Origin: a bacterium
Lineage (GTDB): Bacteria; Bacteroidota; Ignavibacteria; Kapaibacteriales; UBA961
DNA length: 8,427 nt
Reading direction: 5' to 3'
Assembly (NCBI GenBank): GCA_022844575.1
Contig: JALHLL010000158.1
Location: 1 to 8,427, forward strand
The notes under the pieces were generated by a model. That model was not told where the DNA came from and made no database searches. It was given only the letters and a program-made list of their open reading frames with translations. Made by a program: the position numbers and the translations under genes. Shown here one piece after another: positions 1 to 6,089 of this stretch. Within the stretch, counting starts at the first letter, position 1. Every line of letters starts with the position of its first letter.

Positions 1-677
1 AATCGCATGCAGGGGTTTATACCCATGCCGGACCCGAAGTAGGCGTGGCTTCCACAAAGGCATTTACCTCGCAGTTGGCTGTACTTTCGCTCTTGGCTTT
101 GTATCTGGGGCGTATGAATCAGGTATCGCAAACACAAGGCAAACAAATTGCCGAAGCTTTGTGGGCAATACCGGAGCAAATCGAACAAATACTAAAAACC
201 AGCCAATCTATTTCCGATATCGCTTTACAATATGCCGGAGCAAGTAATTTTCTATACTTAGGGCGCGGATTTAATTTCCCTGTTGCATTGGAAGGCGCGC
301 TTAAACTGAAAGAAATATCATATATACATGCGGAGGGTTATCCTGCTGCCGAAATGAAACATGGGCCTATTGCATTGATAGATGAAAATATGCCTGTTGT
401 TATTATAGCAACTAAGGATGAAGTATATGATAAAGTAATTTCGGGCATACAGGAAGTAAGAGCGCGGCGCGGAAAAATAATTGCGATAGCTACCGAAGGC
501 GATACGCGCATTCAGGAATATGCCGACCATGTTATTTATGTTCCGGCTACGATACCGATGCTGACACCTGCTTTATCGGTTATTCCATTGCAATTATTGG
601 CATATGCCATTGCTGCGCAAAGGGGATGCGATATTGATAAACCACGTAATCTTGCAAAAAGCGTTACGGTGGAATAA
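1..677 (+). CDS. glmS: Glutamine--fructose-6-phosphate aminotransferase (isomerizing), 3' part
   Basis: C-terminal 224 residues of GlmS, which makes glucosamine-6-phosphate from fructose-6-phosphate and glutamine in the cytoplasm, the first step towards UDP-GlcNAc for peptidoglycan and lipid A. The gene enters from the left: the reading frame is open from base 3 (residues SHAGVYTHAGPEVGVASTKAF), so the GTG at 45 is an internal valine and not a start. About 390 residues, including the glutaminase domain and most of the first SIS domain, lie outside the window. Seen here are the end of SIS domain 1 (STKAFTSQ), the whole second SIS domain with LEGALKLKEISYIHAEGY and EMKHGPIALID (the family's Lys/Glu/His sugar-phosphate site), and the conserved tail DKPRNLAKSVTVE, which carries the active-site lysine loop. 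Ends with TAA; pgk follows after 78 bp. No sign of damage. Confidence 0.97.
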   Translation, partial: SHAGVYTHAGPEVGVASTKAFTSQLAVLSLLALYLGRMNQVSQTQGKQIAEALWAIPEQIEQILKTSQSISDIALQYAGASNFLYLGRGFNFPVALEGALKLKEISYIHAEGYPAAEMKHGPIALIDENMPVVIIATKDEVYDKVISGIQEVRARRGKIIAIATEGDTRIQEYADHVIYVPATIPMLTPALSVIPLQLLAYAIAAQRGCDIDKPRNLAKSVTVE

Positions 678-720
678 AGTAAAAAAAGAATAATCCTTAT
701 CACTGGTATAGTATTATAAG

Positions 721-738
721 TAAAAAGAAGTTTTTTTA
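721..738 (+). other. Weak A/T-only dyad in the glmS-pgk gap
   Basis: TAAAAA (721-726) can pair with TTTTTA (733-738) around a short GAAG-containing loop. It has no G:C pairs and is too weak to count as an intrinsic terminator, though the T-run could favour pausing. The rest of the 78-bp gap shows no promoter matching TTTG-N19-TAnnTTTG. Read-through from glmS into pgk is therefore plausible. Confidence 0.2.
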
Positions 739-755
739 TCAGAAGCGGAGTAATA

Positions 756-1946
756 ATGATTCGTTCACTTTCGGATTTGAATGTACAAGGAAAAAAAGTA
801 CTTGTTCGTGTAGATTTTAATGTACCGTTAAACGATGAATTGCATATTACCGATGATAAGAGAATCGTCGAATCATTACCCACAATCAAGTATCTGACGG
901 AAAACGGCGCAATCGTTATTCTGATGTCTCATCTCGGTCGTCCGAAAGGAAAAAAGAATCTCAAATATTCATTATTGCCTGTTGCAAAACACTTGCGTTC
1001 ACTTGTAAGCAATACGGTATATTTTGCGGATGATTGTATCGGCGAACAAGCCGTATCGGTTATAAACGAAGCGAAAAGCGGCGATATAGTCTTGCTTGAA
1101 AACCTACGCTTTTATGAACAAGAAGAAGCGAATGATGAACACTTTGCACAACGACTCGCTTCACTTGGCGATATATATGTAAACGATGCTTTCGGTACAG
1201 CCCATAGAGCACATGCAAGCACTGCCGGCATAACAAAACACTTTTCAGAAAAAGCGGCGGGAATGTTAATGCAAAAGGAATTGCAATATTTGGGGGATGC
1301 ACTCGGCTCGCCGCAAAGACCCTTTACGGCTATTCTCGGCGGTTCGAAAGTGTCCGGAAAAATTGATGTTATCAATCAACTCCTTAATACCTGCGATACG
1401 ATTTTGATTGGCGGGGGTATGATGTTTACCTTTTATAAGGCAATGGGTTATGAAACTGGCTCCTCTCTTGTGGAAGCTGATCGCGTAGCTTTGGCCGCCG
1501 AAATTCTTGAAAAAGCAAAAGAGAAGAATATTCGACTGATTCTACCTACGGATACCATTATTGCCGATTCCTTTTCCAATGAAGCGGCACGCTCTAATGT
1601 GAGCGTACAAGCAATACCGCAAGGGTGGATGGGGCTTGATATAGGTGCTGAATCATGCGAAGCATTCCGTAAGGAGATACTTCATTCCAAAACGGTGGTA
1701 TGGAACGGGCCCATGGGTGTTTTCGAGATGAGCAATTTTGCGAATGGTACGCTAACGGTTGCAAAAGCATTAGCCGAGGTCACGGAACAAGGGGCTATAA
1801 CGGTAATAGGCGGCGGAGATTCTGCAGCCGCTATAGCACAATTCGGTCTCGAAAAAAGCGTAAGCCATGTTTCTACGGGTGGCGGTGCTTCATTAGAATT
1901 TCTTGAAGGAAAAATATTACCGGGTGTTGAAGCATTATCGGTATAA
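756..1946 (+). CDS. pgk: Phosphoglycerate kinase
   Basis: Cytoplasmic glycolytic enzyme that moves phosphate from 1,3-bisphosphoglycerate to ADP, giving 3-phosphoglycerate and ATP. The 396 residues match the usual bacterial length. Visible motifs: VDFNVPL (about 19-25) and HLGRPKG (59-65) of the N-terminal substrate domain, ENLRF near 115, GGSKVSGKI in the hinge-side nucleotide region, WNGPMGVFE (316-324, Glu324 being the family's ATP-ribose contact), GGGDSAA (352-358) and STGGGASLEFLEG (373-385), which form the ADP/ATP site. The start at ATG 756 is supported by GGAG at 747-750, five bases upstream, and by the conserved N-terminal sequence beginning at once. It lies 78 bp after glmS and 83 bp before the rhomboid gene, on the same strand. 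All key residues are present and nothing is unusual. Confidence 0.98.
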   Translation: MIRSLSDLNVQGKKVLVRVDFNVPLNDELHITDDKRIVESLPTIKYLTENGAIVILMSHLGRPKGKKNLKYSLLPVAKHLRSLVSNTVYFADDCIGEQAVSVINEAKSGDIVLLENLRFYEQEEANDEHFAQRLASLGDIYVNDAFGTAHRAHASTAGITKHFSEKAAGMLMQKELQYLGDALGSPQRPFTAILGGSKVSGKIDVINQLLNTCDTILIGGGMMFTFYKAMGYETGSSLVEADRVALAAEILEKAKEKNIRLILPTDTIIADSFSNEAARSNVSVQAIPQGWMGLDIGAESCEAFRKEILHSKTVVWNGPMGVFEMSNFANGTLTVAKALAEVTEQGAITVIGGGDSAAAIAQFGLEKSVSHVSTGGGASLEFLEGKILPGVEALSV

Positions 1947-1982
1947 TGTATCAATAAACATACAAAATAGCACCGACAGCCT

Positions 1983-2011
1983 AACGTCTCATAATGGGTG
2001 TAGGAGATGTT
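1983..2011 (+). other. Imperfect hairpin upstream of the rhomboid gene
   Basis: AACGTCTC (1983-1990) pairs with GAGATGTT (2004-2011) over 8 positions, one of them a G-U wobble in RNA, with a 13-base loop. It sits in the 83-bp gap between pgk and the rhomboid gene and ends 18 bases before the rhomboid ATG. No T-run follows, so it does not look like a classic terminator. It could be a leader structure or chance. Confidence 0.25.
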
Positions 2012-2029
2012 TCACTAAAAGGTTAAAGC

Positions 2030-2965
2030 ATGCCCCATTATTACGATAATAACAGACAGCCATATAGACCACAAATGGGGGGATTCTCTTTTTTCCCCCC
2101 GATGATTAAGTTTTTGTTACTCACCAATATCTTGGTTTTTTTGGCTGAAGCATTGATACTTTCAACCATAGGTATTGAAGGTGTGCCGCTCAGTCGGTAT
2201 TTCTCTCAATATTTTGCCCTGCAACCCATTCAGAACGGCGGCTTTTACCCATGGCAATTAATTACATACCAATTTATGCACGGCGGTCTCGGGCATATTT
2301 TCTGGAATATGTTGGCTTTATGGATGTTCGGAGCTGAGCTTGAAAATACTTGGGGTACAAAAAGGTTCATTCAATATTATTTAATATGCGGCATTGGTGC
2401 CGGGCTTGTGCAGCTTAGTACTTATTATCTGCCCGAACAATTACTTGTTCCCACAGTAGGGGCTTCGGGTGCAATATTTGGTGTATTATTAGGTTTCGGT
2501 CTTACTTTCCCGAATCGTCCGATAATGATGTTCCCGATATTTTTCCCGATTCCGGCAAAAATATTTGTGATGATTTATGCGGGTATAGATTTATTTCAGG
2601 GAATATTCGATAAAGACTCAAGTGTTGCACATTTTGCGCATATAGGCGGTGCTTTTTTCGGCTATATGTTGTTGAAACATGGTGAAGAATTAAAAATATT
2701 TTATGTGCTTGATAAGATATTCAGACTACCCGTGCGAAAAGCAGGTACATCCAAAAAAGGGAATATTTATCCGATGTATAACAATGAACCCATACATACT
2801 TCCACGCCTGTGCAAGGGTCGGGATACTGCACCCAAAACGGTGATGAAATTTCTCAAGTTGAAATTGACAGAATACTCGATAAAATTTCAAGTAGCGGAT
2901 ATAAAAGTCTCACCGACCGCGAAAAGAAAATTCTGTATGAAGTAAGTAAAAAAGAAAAAACCTAA
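2030..2965 (+). CDS. Rhomboid family intramembrane serine protease
   Basis: Integral inner-membrane protease of 311 residues that cleaves transmembrane segments of other proteins; the substrate cannot be inferred. The membrane core is at about 25-220, with hydrophobic segments such as FLLLTNILVFLAEALIL, FWNMLALWMFGAEL and GAIFGVLLGFGLTF. Catalytic features are in place: Asn93 in HGGLGHIFWNM (oxyanion hole), the nucleophile Ser146 in GASGAIFG, and His204 in AHFAHIGG. A Ser/His dyad plus this Asn is the family's active site. After a polar linker, residues 274-311 (ISQVEIDRILDKIS to the end, with GYKSLTDREKKIL) form a short cytosolic helical domain commonly found at the C-terminus of Bacteroidota rhomboids. 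The start ATG 2030 has AAAGG at 2018-2022, seven bases upstream. It lies between pgk and ispG on the same strand; no functional tie to them is evident. Confidence 0.95.
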   Translation: MPHYYDNNRQPYRPQMGGFSFFPPMIKFLLLTNILVFLAEALILSTIGIEGVPLSRYFSQYFALQPIQNGGFYPWQLITYQFMHGGLGHIFWNMLALWMFGAELENTWGTKRFIQYYLICGIGAGLVQLSTYYLPEQLLVPTVGASGAIFGVLLGFGLTFPNRPIMMFPIFFPIPAKIFVMIYAGIDLFQGIFDKDSSVAHFAHIGGAFFGYMLLKHGEELKIFYVLDKIFRLPVRKAGTSKKGNIYPMYNNEPIHTSTPVQGSGYCTQNGDEISQVEIDRILDKISSSGYKSLTDREKKILYEVSKKEKT

Positions 2966-3019
2966 GTTGTAGTTTTTACCGTATCTATTAAGTACTGTTT
3001 ACTTTACTTCCATTTCTTT

Positions 3020-4957
3020 ATGAGTTTTCAATCACAACCTTATTGTAATTCTTTAACGGAGTATAGTCGTTTTGTTACGCGCATCGTAACAATAGGAGAT
3101 GTACAATTAGGCGGTGATAATCCGATACGTGTGCAATCCATGACAACCACCGATACGATGAATACAATCGGCACCGTGGAGCAATCCATACGTATGATTG
3201 AGGCAGGTTGTGAATTGGTGCGTATTACTGCACCAAGCAAGGATGAAGCTGAAAACTTGGGTATTATTAAAAAGGAATTAAAAAACAGGGGATATAATAC
3301 GCCCTTAGTTGCCGATATACATTTTACGCCCAATGCTGCGGAGATTGCCGCCCGTTTGGTGGAGAAAGTGCGTGTTAATCCGGGTAATTATGCCGATAAA
3401 AAGAAATTTGAATTTATTGATTATACCGATGAACAATATAATCGGGAATTGGAAAGAATAAGAAATAAATTTATTCCTTTGGTGAAAATTTGCAAGGAAT
3501 ATGGCACTGCCATGCGTATCGGTACAAATCACGGCTCGCTTTCCGATAGAATATTAAGTCGTTATGGCGATACTCCGCTTGGTATGGTCGAATCCGCAAT
3601 GGAATTTATAAGAATATGCGAGGAATTCGATTATCGTAACTTGGTTATTTCGATGAAGGCAAGTAATACACAGGTAATGGTGCAAGCATATCGTTTGCTT
3701 GTTTCTACCATGATGCAGAATGCTATGAATTATCCTTTGCATTTGGGAGTAACGGAAGCAGGCGATGGCGAGGACGGTCGTATTAAATCGGCGGTAGGAA
3801 TAGGCACTTTATTGGAAGATGGTTTGGGTGATACGGTAAGGGTTTCCTTAACGGAAGAACCCGAAGCCGAAATGCCTGTTGCGCAATTATTAATAAAACA
3901 GTATAGTAAAAGAAAAGCGGAACAAAAACCCGTAAAACCCATTACGGTTTATCCTATCAACCCATTCGATTATAGTAGAAGACATACAAATACGGTGATG
4001 AATATCGGTGGAAAAAATGTACCGAGAATTATTGCCGATTTGAGTACAATGAACGTGGAAAATCCCGCAAACCTTTTTCGTGTGGGTTATTCATACTCCG
4101 TTCCATTGGATAAATGGAATATTTCCGATATGGCTTGTGATTATATTTTTCTCGGTGAGGGATCAATCAATTTCGAGATACCCGGCACATTGGGAATAAT
4201 TCAGAATAGTGAATACTGGGAGCATAATAAACCGAATCATTTTCCGGCATTTACTCCCGAAGAATATAGGCAAAAAAAGAAGCATTCCGATACGCTGAAT
4301 TTTATTGTTTGTAATGCCGAACATATGAGTGATGATACTCTTCAGCTTTTTGCGAATGATATTACCTGCATATGTATTCTGCAAACCGATAATGCACATG
4401 CGATGGCGGAGCAAAGAAGATTTTTTACGGAAATGATGATACGTTCCATTGAAACCCCTATCATTATTCATCGTTCATTTATTACCCCCGATAATGATGA
4501 ATTTATGTTGCAATCGGCAACGGGAATAGGCGGTTTATTGTTGGATGGTTGCGGCGATGGCGTGATGATTTCACATCATGATAATCGTTTGCATAAATTG
4601 GTGAATGATACGGGTTTCGGGATATTGCAAGCAACAAGAACGCGGATTTCCAAAACGGAATATATTTCTTGTCCTTCATGCGGAAGAACACTGTTCGATT
4701 TACAGGAAACAACGGCTTTAATTCGTTCCCGTACTTCGCATTTAAAAGGCGTAAAAATCGGTATTATGGGTTGTATTGTAAACGGACCCGGCGAAATGGC
4801 GGATGCCGATTATGGATATGTCGGTTCCGGTCCCGGAAAAATTACCCTTTATCGTGGTAAGGAAGTTGTAAAAAAGAATGTGCCCACCGTTCATGCCGTT
4901 GATGAACTGATTGCTCTTATTAAATCGGGTGGCGATTGGGTGGAAGTTCCCGCATAA
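3020..4957 (+). CDS. ispG: 4-hydroxy-3-methylbut-2-enyl diphosphate synthase, long three-domain form
   Basis: Cytoplasmic iron-sulfur enzyme of the MEP isoprenoid pathway; it reductively converts methylerythritol cyclodiphosphate to HMBPP. At 645 residues it is the long form known from Bacteroidota, Chlorobi, Chlamydiae and plants, compared with about 370 in E. coli. The N-terminal TIM barrel spans about 15-290 (IGDVQLGGDNPIRVQSMTTTDT, VADIHFTPNAA, VRVNPGNYADKKKFE, MRIGTNHGSLSDRI, GVTEAGDGEDGRIKS). A central extra domain follows at about 300-535, and then the C-terminal reductase-like domain. The [4Fe-4S] ligands are Cys551 and Cys554 (SCPSCGRTLFDLQ), Cys585 and Glu592 (GCIVNGPGE). The start ATG 3020 has no Shine-Dalgarno site (the upstream bases are T/C-rich), as is common in Bacteroidota. 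It begins 54 bp after the rhomboid gene. It is the last conserved housekeeping gene before the relic region. Confidence 0.98.
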   Translation: MSFQSQPYCNSLTEYSRFVTRIVTIGDVQLGGDNPIRVQSMTTTDTMNTIGTVEQSIRMIEAGCELVRITAPSKDEAENLGIIKKELKNRGYNTPLVADIHFTPNAAEIAARLVEKVRVNPGNYADKKKFEFIDYTDEQYNRELERIRNKFIPLVKICKEYGTAMRIGTNHGSLSDRILSRYGDTPLGMVESAMEFIRICEEFDYRNLVISMKASNTQVMVQAYRLLVSTMMQNAMNYPLHLGVTEAGDGEDGRIKSAVGIGTLLEDGLGDTVRVSLTEEPEAEMPVAQLLIKQYSKRKAEQKPVKPITVYPINPFDYSRRHTNTVMNIGGKNVPRIIADLSTMNVENPANLFRVGYSYSVPLDKWNISDMACDYIFLGEGSINFEIPGTLGIIQNSEYWEHNKPNHFPAFTPEEYRQKKKHSDTLNFIVCNAEHMSDDTLQLFANDITCICILQTDNAHAMAEQRRFFTEMMIRSIETPIIIHRSFITPDNDEFMLQSATGIGGLLLDGCGDGVMISHHDNRLHKLVNDTGFGILQATRTRISKTEYISCPSCGRTLFDLQETTALIRSRTSHLKGVKIGIMGCIVNGPGEMADADYGYVGSGPGKITLYRGKEVVKKNVPTVHAVDELIALIKSGGDWVEVPA

Positions 4958-4970
4958 AAGAATAAATACA

Positions 4971-5006
4971 GCCACCCCGTCACTTCGTGACACCCCTCCA
5001 AAGGAA
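4971..5006 (+). repeat. Palindromic intergenic element just after ispG
   Basis: A compact element beginning 14 bases after the ispG stop. GTCAC (4979-4983) and GTGAC (4987-4991) form a perfect 5-bp stem with a TTC loop, flanked on both sides by C-rich ACCCC blocks, followed by TCC-AAA-GGA (4997-5005), the core of what could be a second stem. The layout resembles short palindromic elements scattered through intergenic regions of many bacterial genomes. Only one copy is present here, so dispersal is an inference. It may also slow transcription past ispG, but there is no T-run directly after the stem. Confidence 0.4.
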
Positions 5007-5024
5007 CGTACAAAGACCTTGTTA

Positions 5025-5054
5025 CTTGTTCGTTCGGTTTTTCTCTTAGCTTTG
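5025..5054 (+). promoter_or_regulatory. Candidate Bacteroidota-type promoter P1 (near-consensus)
   Basis: CTTG at 5025-5028, an 18-base spacer, then TAGCTTTG at 5047-5054, an exact fit to the TAnnTTTG -7 element; the -33 element fits in three of four bases. Transcription would start around 5060 and run towards the recombinase relic. The -7 box overlaps one arm of the 7-bp dyad at 5045-5096. Confidence 0.4.
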
Positions 5055-5096
5055 TAACTGCATATATTCTCATGCTTTGTGAGGTTTGGAGCTAAG
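5045..5096 (+). repeat. Nested dyad with direct repeats upstream of the integrase relic
   Basis: Outer arms CTTAGCT (5045-5051) and AGCTAAG (5090-5096) are perfect inverted copies. Inside them are a second inverted pair, GCAT (5060-5063) and ATGC (5072-5075), and a direct repeat, GCTTTGTAA (5049-5057) and GCTTTGTGA (5074-5082), with starts 25 bases apart. Its position just ahead of a recombinase relic and between two promoter-like sites would suit a regulator or recombinase binding region. The match lengths are short, so chance is possible. Confidence 0.3.
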
Positions 5097-5105
5097 GTGC
5101 TTTTC

Positions 5106-5136
5106 TTTGATTTATCACCCGTACATCATATCTTTG
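5106..5136 (+). promoter_or_regulatory. Candidate Bacteroidota-type promoter P2 (exact consensus)
   Basis: TTTG at 5106-5109, a 19-base spacer, then TATCTTTG at 5129-5136. Both elements and the spacing match the primary-sigma promoter pattern of Bacteroidota (TTTG, 19-21 bases, TAnnTTTG) without mismatch. The predicted start is about 5143, which leaves a leader of some 37 bases before the ATG at 5180. It would drive the recombinase relic, suggesting that its promoter outlived its coding sequence. Confidence 0.6.
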
Positions 5137-5179
5137 TCCTCATAATGTAACCGTTTCGCTACCCTTTATTTCTATTCTT

Positions 5180-5549
5180 ATGGAATCTCGCAGAAAAAAA
5201 AATCAAACATCACAAAGTGGAGTTTGTCCTTCGCAAAGACAGAGCCGATGCGTATGGACTGTGCCCGCTTCTTCTTAAAATCACCTATGGCAGTCACCGA
5301 ACTTTTTTCTCCATGCCCAAAGAAATGACTTTTGCCGTCAATGGAAAGGATGAACTTATTTCCACTGTACTTGATGAGCAAAGTTTGGAAAAAGTAACAT
5401 ATAATACCGATAGGAAGCGTTTGTCCGATTCCGAAAGAATATTGCGTGATTTTTTACATGAATATCGCCTCAAAGCATTAAGCATTGCTAAAACAATTAT
5501 GCCTTTTCATAGAGATACTTTGATAACAAAGTACTGTAAAAGAACATAA
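5180..5549 (+). pseudogene. Tyrosine recombinase/integrase remnant, Arm DNA-binding domain, frameshifted
   Basis: 5' part of a Bacteroidota-type tyrosine integrase. The long open stretch (frame of 5217-5549) reads VEFVLRKDRADAYGLCPLLL followed by KITYGSHRTFFSM, the beta-sheet Arm domain pattern (F-LRK, G--PL-L-I--G--R--FS). A helical linker comes next (SDSERILRDFLHEYRLKALS). That frame has no ATG near its beginning; GTG 5217 falls inside the domain. The ATG at 5180 is one frame off, but removing one A from the nine-A run at 5194-5202 joins it and gives MESRRKKIKHHKVEFVLRK, a natural integrase start. The reading ends at TAA 5547-5549, before any core-binding or catalytic domain: no R, HxxR or Tyr motifs are present, so it cannot recombine DNA. 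Promoter P2 lies correctly upstream. A short real protein of about 110 residues is the less likely alternative. Confidence 0.68.
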
Positions 5550-5578
5550 TAGAAGAACTGAATATCACATAACAAAAA

Positions 5579-5758
5579 AGTGATTTTTTTCTTTATTTCA
5601 ATAAAACGGATGGACATATTCGTACTTTTTTAGGCAAGGAGTTTTGCACACTCTTTTAAGTTTAAATTACATCACTTTTAAGTACTTTTTTCTCCGAAAA
5701 GCGCATTGTACTTTATATATCGACAAAATACCTGCCTCCACCGCACAACAAAAACTAA
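5579..5758 (+). pseudogene. Probable decayed continuation of the integrase (core-binding region)
   Basis: Back in the frame of the ATG at 5180, the translation reads SDFFLYFNKTDGHIRTFLGK, then meets stops at 5657 and 5663, and resumes as ITSLLSTFFSEKRIVLYIST followed by KYL. Pieces such as DFF-YF---DG-I-T and SLL-FF-EKRI---IS-K-L resemble the SAM-like core-binding domain that follows the Arm domain in Bacteroidota integrases. The resemblance is from memory of the family and has not been aligned. If right, the relic has lost frame a second time between about 5520 and 5580, and the catalytic domain has been deleted altogether. Random AT-rich sequence could give part of this match. Confidence 0.35.
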
Positions 5759-5949
5759 TACTACTATGCCAATACTTCTTCTTTATTGCTCCTATAAAAA
5801 ACACGCCTTAGAAAAGTGACTTTAAGTCTGAACAATGTGTTTTATGCCTGTGATACATTAAAGATTGTAGGAAGTGATTAAGTTCATGTATTACAGGTTT
5901 TGTAGATAAAACTAAAAATGGCTTATATATGTTTTTGTTTTCGGAGAAA
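5689..5949. repeat. 12-bp perfect inverted repeat pair spanning 261 bp
   Basis: TTTCTCCGAAAA (5689-5700) and TTTTCGGAGAAA (5938-5949) are exact reverse complements; matching stops at both sides. The left arm lies in the decayed integrase region and the right arm in the gap before the secreted-protein operon. A shorter inverted pair, TCACTTTT (5672-5679) and AAAAGTGA (5812-5819), is nearby, with another AAAAGTGA at 5576-5583. They could be ends of a small non-autonomous element or an inverted duplication of relic sequence. Low complexity makes chance possible. Confidence 0.35.
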
Positions 5950-6089
5950 TTTTGTAAGTTGTAATGTGTTGATTGTAGATGGTTTCTCGTTTGGTTGTGA
6001 GGGTTGTTACAGTATAGATATTGCTTAAGACTACCTTGTTGTTTTGAAGTTGAAAATCGATTCTTCCCATTTTTAAAAGTAGGTGATGT
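5759..6089. other. AT-rich intergenic stretch before the secreted-protein operon
   Basis: No credible gene on either strand. From about 5950 to 6050 the + strand is strongly G/T-rich, with repeated TTGT/GTTGTAA-like words and very few C. A minus-strand open frame (6209-5808) is rich in Asn, Lys and His and overlaps the signal-peptide region of the next gene, so it is not called. No consensus promoter for the downstream operon was found; the best partial candidate is TTTG at 5990-5993 with TAGATATTG 21 bases later, which departs from the consensus -7 box. Confidence 0.5.

Noticed and set aside
45..677. Separate 210-residue gene starting at GTG 45
   Set aside because: The same frame is open back to the window edge with conserved GlmS residues, so 45 is an internal valine codon.
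1060..1375. Minus-strand open frames inside pgk
   Set aside because: They are antisense to conserved pgk codons and show no protein-like features; shadows of the real gene.
4163..4471. 102-codon minus-strand frame inside ispG
   Set aside because: Fully antisense to an intact, conserved enzyme, with no start signal or recognisable domain.
4958..5010. Intrinsic terminator for ispG
   Set aside because: The stem is only 5 bp and is followed by C-rich sequence, not a T-run.
5759..6089. tRNA, CRISPR array or small RNA gene in the gap
   Set aside because: No cloverleaf with conserved loop bases, no regularly spaced repeats, and no promoter plus terminator pair could be found.
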